Source: Oasisia sp. SBJ-2009
Lineage: Eukaryota; Annelida; Polychaeta; Sabellida; Siboglinidae
Assembly (NCBI GenBank): GCA_964017155.1
Contig: OZ024857.1
Location: 7,710,690 to 7,774,689 of the forward strand
Direction of reading: 5' to 3'
Length of the DNA stretch: 64,000 nucleotides
Shown here piece by piece: positions 54,971-62,726 of this stretch. Each line of letters opens with the position of its first letter. Position 1 is the first letter of the stretch. The notes beneath the pieces are model-generated. The model did not search any database and was not told the DNA's origin. It worked only from the letters and a program-made list of their open reading frames with translations. The translations under genes and the position numbers were made by a program.

Positions 54971-57526
54971 AGCGAACGAACGAACGAACGAACGAACGAA
55001 CGAACGAACGAACGAACGAACGAACGAACGAACGAACGAACGAACGAACGAACGAACGAACGAACGAACGAACGAACGAACGAACGAACGAACGAACGAA
55101 CGAACGAACGAACGAACGAACGAACGAACGAACGAACGAACGAACGAACGAACGAACGAATGGTTGTAAGAGTAAACTGTGAGTCACTGATGCAAGTAAA
55201 ATGAAAGCAATTGAGATTTCACAAGTAGGAAAGCAGATTATCCATCATTCAACTTATTATTATCCCTTATCCAAGACTGAAACAGATCTAGTCTTCACTG
55301 TTGTCAATGCTCACCGAAAACATCAAGCTACTTTCATATTCTGTTCGATCTTTCCAGAGAAAATACATCGTATTTATTATTATTATTACTAGTATTGACA
55401 GTCAAAAATTAAATGTTATATCTTGTTTTATGTTTTATTTGTAAACATAGTGTCTGTTTCATTATACTTGCAACTGCTAGTCCACAACATTGGATGTCCG
55501 CGACTCACCTTTCGTCTTTTGTAATTCTTTTTCTGTTACGTCTTGTTGCAGAGAGCTTTGTGTGGTCGAGTGATCTGTTGTTTGCTGTTGGAAAGAGTCT
55601 TTTGTCTCCTTTAGTTCTCGTTTAGCCTTCATCATTTGTTCTGAATACAATGAAGACTGTCATTGTTTATATTTCATTCGTCTTTATTTACACTCTAAAG
55701 ATTGCTTTAGTACATTTAATGCAACGTTTTGTAATAACTAGTTATTTTACCAACGCACATTGTGAGAACACTTGACGTTCTGTCGTTTTTCTCTAAATGT
55801 TCTAATTATATGTAACTGGACACAAGACATGCAGAGAGTATTAATATCAGTGCACGTTGTGTTTCGAGTGTCGTTAATTGCAGCTATTATTAACTATAGA
55901 CATCGGAAACACGATACACAACTGCACTGTATTTGGAGATATGGTACACAAAACTAAACAGATATTCACAAAACGTGTACCGTTGAATTGTTTTTTCTGC
56001 GATTGTGCTGTTTCGCTCTTCTTTTTCTGACTCTCTCTCAGTTGTCGCACTTGCTCTGAAACAGTCGGCTTATTTATACACAATTACACATACAAGACCA
56101 GACTAGCAATATGGAATACATTGTTCATGGCTCCAATATATGGTTATAAGAAATTACGTTTCAAAACATATGCTCCAAAGTACGTGCAGGCGAATATCGA
56201 GGACTTAGCGTTTGTGGATATGCGACGAGCTTTGAACAGCATGGACGGGAACTGACATCCGATGACGAACTATGTACATTTAATATCAACAGGCCCCACA
56301 AGTGGTCGTACATACGCTTCGCTCTTCCATTTGGAAACTTATTCAATTCAAAATACCGATGGTTTATTATAATCACTTTCTTTGAGCGGTCCACACAACT
56401 AAGAGACAAGTTTGTTGTTATTTTTGTTGATATTATAGCTCTGCGAACTTATATATATGGCAGTATCACAAGTCATATGATTGTTTTAATATTGACCTTT
56501 ATTCTACGTCATGTGTGTTTATGTTTTACCATTCACCAGCATATTTTGATAGCGTCAATTGTTACTAAGTGTTGACGTACTCAGTGCATTGTTACCATTC
56601 TATATGTTATGCTCATTGCGTCGTAGGTATCTAGAAGCACATGTTAAAGCATTGCATTCACGCACACATATTTATAGTTCCGTTTGAATGAGTTATGTGG
56701 TTAACATCGTTGTTATTAAATCCGTCGTTATGGTTAGATAATATTCAAGGTCTCACATCACATGTTCACAACCGCTCTCACATCAAATGTTAACAATAAG
56801 CTATGACAGTTTGCCAAGACGCTGTCAACATTCCCTATTGCTTACTCACCGCACCGCACAAACTCGACCAGATCTGCCCGTTTTATGTTCACACAGGCAG
56901 CACTGAGCTCATCGAACATGCCTGCCAAATCCCTGTCGTTTTTTCTAGAATTGCGCCACGACTCTAAGATGGTGAACGTGTTGGTGACAGCATCGTCGGA
57001 GTCTCGCGTGATGTCTCGGACTATAGAACTTGTCATGTTCAACGACACTCCCAGCTGGAATTGTTCCTTTGGATCCAAGTTGTGTTGCGCAAGTTTCAGA
57101 AGATAGCTGTTGTCTAACGGCTCTAGATAAAAAGAACATACATTTTATGGCGTATATCAGAAATGTTCGGAACATAAAACATAAGGAATGTATACAATGG
57201 AGGAAATATCGCTTGGAATATGATGCAGTCGCTGATAGAACAGACTTACGTTTACACTCGTACGTATATTATTTGACAATTCTGCATTATAACGTCTATA
57301 ATCCATTGGTTGTTATGTAGCTTAGTTCCTAGCCGACATTTTGAACATTTGTGGTTATCAACGTTTGAGAGATCGCGTTGTGATGATGTAAGCCTGTGCA
57401 TATAGAAACACAGGGACTCGATGTAAACGATATGTATAACACTGGCGTGTCTTAGCGGTGTTCTCACCCTTTTTGGTCCTCCCAACACCACGGCGAGCCG
57501 CAGCGCCACCTGTTGCCATGTCTGCT
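44090..57526 (-). CDS. Gene 2: Death-domain, coiled-coil/linker and leucine-rich-repeat protein
   Basis: Gene-level entry, minus strand. Exons: 57468-57526 (start), 56850-57122 (Death), 55981-56055, 55509-55640, 53405-53467, 53011-53121 (charged linker), 52559-52751, 51764-51847, 47319-47402, 46301-46399 (LRR), 44090-44312 (C-terminus, stop). Exons 1-7 join in phase 1, exons 7-11 in phase 2, as is usual for LRR exons. Joined length is about 462 residues. Death domains bind other Death domains in innate immune and apoptosis signalling; LRRs bind ligands or partners. There is no signal peptide, membrane segment or NACHT ATPase, so a cytosolic adaptor or sensor is likely (inference). One splice acceptor (exon 10) is anomalous. 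A full-length RTE lies in intron 8. Confidence 0.75.
44313..45519. other. Gene 2 intron 10, proximal part
   Basis: A possible LINE or SINE 3' end at about 44820-44885 (GGCGCTCTATAAAATAAAGT then TATTATTATTAT tail). No coding frame. Confidence 0.4.
45520..45845. repeat. Decayed minisatellite with 55-75 bp units
   Basis: About six units with AGCCTGTCACCAGAAGAATAA, then TTAGTTTTGTGACATTTG and ATATAG. Unit starts are near 45527, 45593, 45650, 45705, 45758 and 45829. Units differ by substitutions and small indels. Confidence 0.75.
45878..46119. repeat. GT/GC microsatellite
   Basis: Two GT runs (about 45878-45957 with GCGT variants, and 46032-46119) joined by GT-rich DNA. All ORFs over this tract are artefacts. 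Confidence 0.95.
46301..46399 (-). CDS. Gene 2 exon 10: LRR unit with an anomalous acceptor
   Basis: The LRR frame reads LCHNSLSYSQMGDADIMTLT, TALPSVTSLDFL and ends at donor CTAGG|GTGAGT in phase 2, fitting exon 11. To fit exon 9 (ending CTC GA) the exon should start at T CTG TGT (46399), giving the expected L-D-L-C-H-N core. The bases just before are TTGCA, not AG. The nearest AG is 5 bases further upstream (AAACAG, 46405-46407) and would shift the frame to an early stop. Either the acceptor is mutated, the base sequence differs here, or another exon lies between. Confidence 0.5.
46440..46730 (+). pseudogene. CR1/Jockey-type LINE, copy C: 3' end only
   Basis: In plus orientation the frame reads RGHEVALVNEQCRLDIIKFS, FSQRTVNEWNRLPVDDVG, aligning with the last residues of copy A (RGHGITLAKKQCRLDIRKFS). 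The 3' UTR ends TGGCAATCTTGTTAAAC. It is the third copy of this family in the window, in gene 2 intron 9. Confidence 0.8.
46731..47318. other. Gene 2 intron 9, nothing recognised
   Basis: A CACG-rich microsatellite patch at about 47074-47098. No further LRR exon that would repair the exon 9/10 phase was found here. Confidence 0.4.
47319..47402 (-). CDS. Gene 2 exon 9: LRR unit
   Basis: Also exactly 84 nt, phase 2 at both ends: LYNNDFHGRPMTTLKGSLVS then LKNLEQL. With exon 8 it reads L-R-K-L-R-L-Y-N-N-D-F, the L-x-L-x-x-N core. Acceptor CTCTGTAATAG, donor CTCGA|GTAAGT. Confidence 0.75.
47582..47607. repeat. Palindrome at the 5' end of the RTE
   Basis: GTTGCAGTACC CC AGGTACTGCAAC can form an 11-12-bp stem with a very short loop. 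Position close to the element start suggests a 5' UTR structure (inference). Confidence 0.7.
47920..51051 (+). CDS. RTE-type endonuclease-reverse transcriptase (intact, 1043 residues)
   Basis: Single protein that nicks DNA and copies its own RNA into the nick. Residues about 45-300 form an APE-type endonuclease: IGQWNVRTLL (46), ALCETRFSE (83), LLLIGDFNARIG (190), and the catalytic D-H in CWTDHQMLRSKV (287). The reverse transcriptase follows: GKAPGGDGIPAEVWKHG (about 545), NYRGISLLSIAGKIFARILL (599), CGFRGNRSTVDMIFCLRQLQ (635), motif A FVDFSKAFDTV (668), GVKQGCVLAPTLFSIFL (726), active site LLFADDSALVAHS (788), FTYLGSTISSDGC (855). The C-terminus ends ENLRWTGHLMRMS-like (read KNLRWTGHLMRM) and RKRGRPRLRFKDTIKRN. 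All catalytic residues are present. An upstream stop near 47866 limits the start; the ATG at 47920 is the first. Such ORFs are often mislabelled craniofacial development protein 2. Confidence 0.92.
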   Translation: MYNCMKLHTGSAVARVTKDRAARPHLPSTVENQLGRRRQRRQLLTIGQWNVRTLLDRDGANRPERRTALVAMELAKYNIDIAALCETRFSESGSLDDLEYSFFWSGKPEGERREAGVGFAIKKDIVTKLTEMPRPVSDRIMTMRLPLSKDNFATIISVYAPTMTNPDENKEAFYNQLASVLSGIPRTDKLLLIGDFNARIGRENDKWPLVMGKHGIGKCNSNGELLLALCSEFELIVTNTMFKQKDERKTTWMHPRSKHWHMIDFIITRCRDKMDIHSTRVMRGANCWTDHQMLRSKVAFRIRQKHNRQGTSKPTKLNIAKLSTTSDRESFEQEMDSALAQWEEKENSTPDEEWAALQQVVYNTAKTYLGKPDRKDQDWFDPNDQELQTLMNRRDQAHQRVLQTRSTRSTTAAYKDACRLLQKHTRALKSDWWERKAVELQRAADSNNMKGFYNGLKEVWGPKKKGSVQLKSTDGMETFSDSKRVVARWSEHFQKLLNVPGDIDHEALDNIPQRIIKTSLDEIPTTDEMARAIAGLKDGKAPGGDGIPAEVWKHGGDNLFSRLHQLITNAWEVGSVPQAWKDASIVTIYKKGDRTDCGNYRGISLLSIAGKIFARILLNRLSTHITPEVVPETQCGFRGNRSTVDMIFCLRQLQEKCIEQDRPLYMVFVDFSKAFDTVGRTGLWQLLRKYGCPEKFTTMIEALHTGMMANVSVGGEVSESFSVTNGVKQGCVLAPTLFSIFLSAMLDEAFRDMGDGVYIQSRQNADLFNVAHFRAKTKTTRILMRELLFADDSALVAHSAEEMQKIVDAFSDASKKFGLKINIKKTEVLYQPNSTRTREEDIMVDGNKLNSVLAFTYLGSTISSDGCIDDEIQRRMAKASASFGRLRQRLWNNHHVSMRVKGKIYRAIVLSTLLYGAEAWTVYRRQVKKLHAFMMRHLRSIMRITWMDKVTNKEILERTGLPSMEDLLIRKNLRWTGHLMRMSPDRLPKQVLYSQLSSGQRKRGRPRLRFKDTIKRNLKMRDIKIDSWTSLSQQREKWRARVK
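51103..51763. other. Gene 2 intron 8, remainder
   Basis: No coding signal. ACGCGAGTAACCCG and ACGCGAGTAACTCGAG occur near 51275 and 51695, a small dispersed similarity. Confidence 0.35.
51764..51847 (-). CDS. Gene 2 exon 8: LRR unit
   Basis: An 84-nt exon, exactly 28 residues, phase 2 at both ends: MDYCGLTGAEFTAMLGEVSH then LRQLRKLR. Y-C-G-L-T-x-x-E-F...L-x-x-V-x-x-L-R-x-L is the RNase-inhibitor-type LRR pattern, with Cys at the usual Asn/Cys position. Acceptor CTTATATTGCAG, donor CTAAG|GTAACA. The next exon is 4.4 kb away because the RTE is inserted in this intron. Confidence 0.75.
51848..52558. other. Gene 2 intron 7
   Basis: AT-rich, nothing recognised. Confidence 0.4.
52559..52751 (-). 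CDS. Gene 2 exon 7: N-terminal cap of the LRR region
   Basis: A 193-nt exon, acceptor TTTTAATCTCCAG and donor CTCAC|GTAGGT. It enters in phase 1 and leaves in phase 2. It reads KIRILHVIAHLRDSGKLNLW, SHLVTNGALDLDRAITNVQQ and LQDLKALFASGSATNFTALT. The last residues are the start of the first LRR (F-T-A-L-T followed by M-D-Y-C-G-L). The phase change fits a switch to LRR-type exons. Confidence 0.65.
53011..53121 (-). CDS. Gene 2 exon 6: linker
   Basis: A 111-nt exon, acceptor TTTTATTGTAG and donor GAAA|GTATGA, phase 1. It reads EETARLKTPTRRVGLKRPTV, PICPEDRQLDRHEYELE. Open throughout and in phase with both neighbours. No domain recognised. The donor is weak, so an alternative end is possible. 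Confidence 0.5.
53150..53995. repeat. Duplicated intron segments flanking gene 2 exon 5
   Basis: 53150-53275 and 53846-53995 share CTCGATATTTTCAT, GCAGTAGAGAT, CATACCTTTCG-like and AATTTAG...TTATCTTTGATAATGATTT, about 70-75 percent similar by eye. In both, the minus strand reads AAATTACGAAAG|GTATG or AAATTCCGAAAG|GTACG, which looks like a retained donor. A very small exon (21 nt) may therefore exist in each. Confidence 0.55.
53405..53467 (-). CDS. Gene 2 exon 5: charged helix
   Basis: A 63-nt exon, acceptor CATGTTTCAG and donor CGAAG|GTATGT, phase 1. EKLRRSEEARKIEEARRKKA is an ideal alternating Glu/Arg/Lys helix. A stretch of intron next to it (53150-53275) is duplicated at 53846-53995, so this exon region has undergone local duplication. 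Confidence 0.65.
53996..54420. other. Gene 2 intron, nothing recognised
   Basis: Unique sequence up to the satellite. Confidence 0.35.
54430..54888. repeat. 8-bp satellite GACTGGGT/GACTGAGT
   Basis: More than fifty head-to-tail copies. Blocks of GACTGGGT alternate with a block of GACTGAGT (about 54613-54710) and revert to GACTGGGT, an ordered higher-level pattern. A GGGT run (54863-54885) forms the junction. Confidence 0.95.
54889..55160. repeat. CGAA tetranucleotide satellite
   Basis: About 67 near-perfect CGAA units with one GCGAGCGA interruption at about 54966-54973. Apparent proteins of NERT or SFVR repeats are artefacts. Located in a gene 2 intron. Confidence 0.97.
55509..55640 (-). 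CDS. Gene 2 exon 4: charged linker
   Basis: A 132-nt exon, acceptor GTATTCAG and donor AAAG|GTGAGT, phase 1. It reads EQMMKAKRELKETKDSFQQQ, then a Thr/Ser-rich middle and TEKELQKTK. It begins with the same E-Q/K-x-x pattern as exons 3 and 5, which suggests that they arose by exon duplication. Confidence 0.65.
55981..56055 (-). CDS. Gene 2 exon 3: charged coiled-coil segment
   Basis: A 75-nt exon (acceptor TGTTTCAG, donor AACG|GTACAC), phase 1. It reads EQVRQLRESQKKKSETAQSQ then KKQFN. The Gln/Lys/Glu composition with no Pro suggests helix. The donor is weaker than others in this gene. Confidence 0.6.
56056..56849. other. Gene 2 intron 2
   Basis: AT-rich, no repeat or exon recognised. Confidence 0.4.
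56850..57122 (-). CDS. Gene 2 exon 2: Death domain
   Basis: A 273-nt exon, acceptor TTTTTATCTAG and donor TGCG|GTGAGT, phase 1 to phase 1. The 91 residues include YLLKLAQHNLDPKEQFQLGV, SLNMTSSIVRDITRD, AVTNTFTILESWRNSR, DLAGMFDELSAACVNIKRAD and LVEFVRC. L-x-x-L-A...W/F-x-x-L-G-x-x-L-x-x-x...I...A-x-x-x-L-x-x-W...L-x-x-x-L-x-x-A/C-x-x-x-x-A-D-L-V-E is the six-helix Death-domain pattern, including the conserved Trp after helix 4 (ILESW). Residues about 18-108 of the joined protein. A Death domain mediates homotypic assembly with signalling partners. Confidence 0.8.
57468..57526 (-). CDS. Gene 2 exon 1: start codon
   Basis: Acceptor ATTTTACAG, seven bases of 5' UTR, then ATG at 57519 and MATGGAAARRGVGRTKK, followed by donor AAGG|GTGAGA in phase 1. 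The acceptor before the ATG implies a non-coding exon further upstream (above 57526), not located. A basic N-terminus of 17 residues precedes the Death domain. Confidence 0.7.
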
Positions 57527-58756
57527 CTGTAAAATGTTTACAGCATATTAACGTTTAAATTATTAACACCAAATTGTGTATACATACAATTGCCAACTCG
57601 CGTACTCCAATTTACCCACGGAACCAGATACCAAGGAGAGCATTTGTCAACTTTCAAATATATTAATGTGTTTAAGCTTGTCTCCCCCCCCCCCCAGTGA
57701 CGCGTTCAAGTAGGAAACAACCGCTCTGAAATCGCATAAAATGTAAAATCACATAATCATATAATTAAAAATAATTACGATGTTTTCTTTTCTACAATTC
57801 TTCACAAAGCCGTCAAACGTTTGCCGTCAGATAACAAAATTTACAAAGACAATTTCATGAGAATATGTGTGGACAGCTCAGTGGTGATACCTAATATGAT
57901 TGATACACTCAGACAGATTGCCTAACTGTTGAATTCTCCCAATAACATAACACATATGTCCGAGTTAACACGATAACTGACAAACTGCTACCGGCCCGTC
58001 GTGGCTGTTGTGTCAACTGCCTACAAGTATAAACCAAATACCGCGTCAAATTTATTGTCATTTATAACGTATCAAAGGCGCTTGTAAAAAGAAGTGATAA
58101 GCACAACGACTCCAAAAGGAGTGTGCCATTGTGTTGTCCACGGCCAATCGCGCGAATGAACGAGTGACATTTAGGGGCGTGTTTATCAACATTGAAATGT
58201 CGCCGCATGATGGCGCTGTGGTCGCTGGTTTTTCACAGGCCGTCTAACTCGCTACGCTTCATTTCACTCAACCGACTCGCTTCACTCAACGAGGCCGTAA
58301 AGAAAGGGCGCGCCTACTACATGGACTGTTATAAACAATGACATCCTACATCATTCGTTACAACGCACAGCACTAGTTTGGCAACCTGTCAAATTAATAA
58401 ACCCATGTTAAATGTATGGCGGTTAGGAGAACACTGACACAACAAGCTCCCTTAGTAACAATGTCAATCTCCAGGACTACCATGTGGCATGTCTACAACG
58501 ATTGTCGATCTGCAGCAACGAATATTCTTTTGACGACGTCCGAACCTGTCAAACCGATATATCCACCCAGATTAAATCACACATTTGCCGACAGATGTAA
58601 ACTACATGAGACAATACATTGTGTCGTTGAGCTTGCATGTTTAGTCTATTTATATAAGCTTAGTTGACCTATGTGTGCATAAAGACCACTTATGACACCT
58701 TGAACACAGGACTATCACGTAACAGCGGGGACTACGCGCATACGTCGTACAGTCGC
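57527..58756. other. Gene 2 upstream region
   Basis: Probably contains the gene 2 promoter and a 5' UTR exon, neither of which I can place. A C-run lies at 57683-57695. A CpG-rich stretch at 58130-58330 with CGGCCGTAAAG-like and CTCGCTTCACTCAACGAGG inverted words is a candidate promoter. Confidence 0.35.
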
Positions 58757-59520
58757 CGTGCATTGATTGTAATTAATAACCACTCACATTACCTACCGTT
58801 ATATTTTCAGACGAATGTGTCAAAGATATGAACGAATGTTCCAATAATAGCGATCTGTAATCCGAGTCTAGGGCGACCTACAAACAACATGTCTAACCCC
58901 AACTCATATACGCAGGAGGGGTGTGGGGGTGTTCACACAATCAGCCGTGAGTTATAGGTCGTGTCCCAGTTCTGAGTGCTCGGCTCAAGACGACTGCTCG
59001 GCTGTATGACTCAGCACCGTCTACGCCGCTAGCGACGTCTCATATCAGATCTGGCGGCTCCTCGGTTCTGTGATTCTGTATGTATGTATGTATTCAGATT
59101 TATTGTAAATAATAACCACTCACATTACCTACCGTTATTTGTTATGACGAAGGTGTCAAAGAGATGAACGAGAGTTCCAATAGTAGCGACCTGTTGATCC
59201 GAGCCTAAGGTGACCCACAGGCAACACGTCCAAATCCAACTCATATACGCAGGAGGATTCACAAGTTCACAACACACATAATAACACGTGACAGCAAACG
59301 CCATTATTCTAAGAAAACACGCTATTCTGACATTGTTAATATATAATCGTCCATAATTAAATATAGTACATTCTGGAAAACATCCTTTCTTAATCAGTCA
59401 GCCATGATCGAGTCGTGTCCGACTAATCGGCTGTATGACTCAGCACTGTCTACACCCCTAGTGGCGGCTCATATCAGATCTGGCAGCTCATCGGTTCAGT
59501 GATTCTGCCAGACAAGTCTA
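58757..59520. repeat. Diverged tandem duplication of about 330-420 bp
   Basis: Copy 1 (58757-59085) and copy 2 (59096-59513) share AATAACCACTCACATTACCT, GTGTCAAAGA and ATGAACGA, CCAACTCATATACGCAGGAG, CGGCTGTATGACTCAGCAC and CTCATATCAGATCTGGC. Copy 2 has about 90 extra bases in the middle. The blocks are well kept between the copies while spacers vary. Confidence 0.8.
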
Positions 59521-59884
59521 TGCACGTTCCCAGTTTCCCTACATGTTGATATACAATCAATAGTATACAATACACTGTATTTATGACGTAGTAATTTCAT
59601 TATGGGTTGCTATATGCCACCACCAACGAAGTGATACATTGTAACTGCCAAATAGTCAACCAAATCATGCAAGTTTATGCACGTTTTTTACCGTATGGTG
59701 TTGTGTTTATATGTTATATAACCACCAAGGATGTCTCGTATTCACAACTCCATAGCACAACTCAATAAATTGGTAGGTGGGTATGGCATTACTCCCACGT
59801 GACCTGACGTGAATGTAAAACCACACCTAGTATCCAGTAAAAGGTCGGTAAACGTTTAGGTCACGTGAACGTGCCAAACTTCAC

Positions 59885-60985
59885 GGTTCATGTACAAAGC
59901 AGATGTGTAGTTTGAAAACTAAACGTCATGTACGATGGCGGATTATACGACAGGTACATGCCTATATATTTGTTGTGCAATACTATTCAAGTCATCAAGT
60001 GATGGGTGGCTCTCAAAACTGAAGTTCTACCAACAGGTAAAATAATAATGTCCTTGAATCTATATCTAAATGTAGGGCCTAACCTATACATTTAGATACA
60101 TGACTAATACATGACGTGTTGATACACTTTCACTTTCGATATACTTGCGTGAGTAATTGTTTCTGTGCTACAATAAAACCATAACTGATTTTTTTTATCT
60201 CATACCATTAATTATATTGTCTGGGTAAGTTTGTAGCCAATATTGTCCTAACGACATGCAAAGCGGTTTATGGTCGGTTCACTCAGCTCTTAATTTTAGC
60301 AAAATATTATAAGCTAGCTTACTCACGCTATGCGTGGTCCCATAGTCACTTCCAACGACTACTTCAACTAATGGTTCACTTTGAGCGGTCGCAGCTAATT
60401 GGCAATCTGTTTTGCAGGTTGTGTTGCGTAAAATTCAATCGCATTGCATGTCGCTTGGTCAATATTTGGCTACAAACTTACCCAGATAATATAATTAATA
60501 GGTTCTTAGTACGAGATCAACATTTCATTCATGGTTTTATTGCAACACAAAAAGAATTATTCACACATGTGAAAGTGAACGTTTATCAACACGTTATGTA
60601 TTAGTCATGTATCTTAATGTAGGTTAGGCCCTATATAATTAGATATAACAGCTACCCATCACTTGGTGACTTGAATGACATTACACCCTTGTAGGATCGG
60701 TTCGGCGACAACGCCAACTGTTGGTTCGACCCACTTCGTGCGTTTCATTCTGTCATTGTACGATTTAGAGTCGTATGCTCATGAAAACTGGGCGATGTAG
60801 CACTTTCATCACGTAAATATACGTTGGATGATGTCGAATGATGGAACTATCGCACTGATGTACACAATTGCGACAACACTATACAAAATAGCAGTGACGT
60901 CGAGGTGGATCCGTATATAGGCATGTGCCTGCTGTTTAATCCGCCATCGTACATGACGTTTCGATTTTAAACTACACATATGTTT
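59885..60985. repeat. Imperfect 1.1-kb palindrome (fold-back element)
   Basis: The left arm has GTGTAGTTT, AAACGTCATGTACGATGGCG, ACATGCCTATATA, ATCAAGTGATGGGTGGC, AGGGCCTAACCTA, TACATGACTAATACAT and GTCTGGGTAAGTTTGTAGCC. The right arm has these in reverse complement and reverse order (GGCTACAAACTTACCCAGA at about 60468 to AAACTACACA at about 60978). The centre (60250-60460) is unique. About 190 bp at 60690-60885 interrupt the right arm. No coding sequence. Confidence 0.8.
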
Positions 60986-61287
60986 TCCATGTGGACTGTG
61001 TAGCGTCCCCACATGAGGCTTCTGGATGAATGAGTCACGCATCTGCCAACTCGCGGTGATTGAGCTGGTTCCTGTTCGTGTGACAGCGAAACCTTCACAT
61101 GGCCGTTCTACCCGTGCCATCAAGCCGGAGACAGCTATATAAAGCCACGTCATAAAAACGATGACCTAAAATGCAAAGTGAATCACCCTGTTTCGGCGTT
61201 CCCGCGATTTCCAATAAGCATTAATCAAATCTCGGCGACACCCGTGTGAATGTATTAACTGCGTTAGCCCAAGTTTGGGTATTTTTG

Positions 61288-61440
61288 CAGTTTAGGCCCG
61301 CGCCTCGATAAAGTATCAAAATGATCACCAACGGTGACCAAACTTTACCCTGGGTATATAATTCACCGGTACTACGCGTAAGCATTTGTCACATGATCAA
61401 ACAATTATAATTATTGTCTGAAATCGATCAAAATGTGTAA
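61288..61440. repeat. Direct repeat, copy 1 (partner at 62936-63090)
   Basis: GCAGTTTAGGCCC, CCTCGA, ACCAACGGTGAC-AAACTT, GTACTAC, GCATTTGTCACATGATCA and GAAATCGATCAAAAT match the partner copy in the same order. About 75-80 percent similar by eye. Confidence 0.65.
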
Positions 61441-61757
61441 GTAATCTTCTTTTTTCTTCTTCTTCCATTGAATGACCTCGGTCAATTTGCTGACCATTAT
61501 TGTCATTGTTTTTTAGAAATGTCCTCTAGAATTTGTGATTCTACAACAGGTTATACATTTATACCCCCGTGTGGAATCTTTTATTTCCTCTATTTTACTT
61601 CCATCAGATAGAAGGGACCACCGGCTTTTAATATCTCTTCCGAAAGACACAGACAAATATGGGATGAACAAAATAGCCTAAGTTTCGAAATTGGGATTGA
61701 ACCACCGTCCCCTCGATTGACAATCCGGCGCTCTACCACGCGACCACCGCTCCTCAC
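61440..61757 (-). repeat. tRNA-derived SINE
   Basis: On the minus strand GGAGCGGTGGTCGCGTGGTA, GAGCGCCGG and GGTGGTTCAATCCC supply A- and B-box-like RNA polymerase III promoter motifs; the anticodon-loop position reads TTGTCAA, like tRNA-Asp. A body follows with AAGAGATATTAAAAGCCGGT and GGTCCC, resembling the conserved central core of some invertebrate SINEs. The 3' end is AAG-rich (about 61445-61467). Length about 320 bp. A functional tRNA is excluded because the acceptor and D stems do not pair well and sequence continues. Confidence 0.7.
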
Positions 61758-62390
61758 GAGTCATTACTGTCACAGTGAACACCGTCAGGTGGCGCCACCA
61801 GCACATAGCTGTTAAACAGTGGGGTCAGATCACAACGTTTATGTGACATCGTCACAATAAGAATAAGAGCAAAACATAGGAGTTGGAGACTGTTGATAGA
61901 CGATGTAGCTAGAGAAAAGTGAGGAAAGAGAAGAGAAAGAAAAGGATTATGGAACTCACGGCTGGCCAGGAGAACAACAACAACAACATGCAATTTGACC
62001 TTAATATTATATAGTAGCCGGGCAATAGCCGATATTTTGAAACGCCATAATTGTATTGATATATTGATAGCCATACCCATCACATCATGGGAATGATGAC
62101 GTGTTCGTTGCCTTGTCACCGGTTCGTCTTTGTCCGTTCGTTTGTCACCAGCCAGCTGGTTGTTTATCGGTTTCGACAGAAGTGGAAGATTCCTCCAATT
62201 TGGGTAGGTTACTCCTATTTGAATTATGAGAAATGTCTTTGCCAAAGGGTGTGAGGGGAAGTTTTACATAGACATCCCTTTTCCATCTGCATTTTGTCAC
62301 GCTAAGTATCAGGCAACCAGATAGTGTTCTTCAGTTCCGCGACCTCATAATTTTCCGGGATTGGGGGGCATTGCCCCATTGCCCCTTGTC
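61758..62390. other. No accepted gene
   Basis: A 163-codon minus-strand frame (61754-62245) overlaps the SINE border and has no recognisable domain. I treat it as chance. Confidence 0.4.
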
Positions 62391-62395
62391 CACAC

Positions 62396-62496
62396 ATACA
62401 CGCATGCACGCACGCACGCACACACACACACACGCGCGCGCGCGCAACCACACACACATACGCACCCACCCACACACGCACACACACGCATGCACA

Positions 62497-62591
<95 letters not shown>

Positions 62592-62597
62592 ACACAC
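62396..62597. repeat. CA microsatellite with CG-rich start
   Basis: CACGCACG and CGCGCGCG units at the left, then CA repeats with CATA interruptions. Confidence 0.95.
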
Positions 62598-62674
62598 TTT
62601 CTGTAACTGCATGTTCACTTGGGAACTATATCTGTAGCACTGTAGCGTTACACAGCGCCACGCGAGTGCTAAAT

Positions 62675-62726
62675 ACGCGGTACACATGTACGCGGTACAC
62701 ACAGCATCACGCGGTACACATGTTTG
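62675..62726. repeat. Three copies of ACGCGGTACACATGT-like unit
   Basis: TACGCGGTACACATG, TACGCGGTACACACA and CACGCGGTACACATG in tandem with short spacers. The core GCGGTACAC is constant. Confidence 0.8.

Noticed and set aside
54336..55187. 283-codon minus-strand frame of SHPVTQ and SFVR repeats (and NERT frames on the plus strand)
   Set aside because: Pure translation of the 8-bp and CGAA satellites, which are open in several frames because their period and composition avoid stops.
60950..61153. Minus-strand frame with CEGFAVTRTGTSSITASWQ, recalling an FN3 domain start
   Set aside because: Only one strand-like motif is present, the frame runs into the arm of the 1.1-kb palindrome, and no Y/L pattern of the later FN3 strands follows.
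61684..61757. tRNA-Asp gene
   Set aside because: Internal promoter boxes are present, but the cloverleaf stems pair poorly and the sequence continues into a SINE body and tail.
61754..62245. 163-codon minus-strand frame
   Set aside because: Overlaps the SINE edge, no domain or signal, no splice context. Length is possible by chance in this less AT-rich part.
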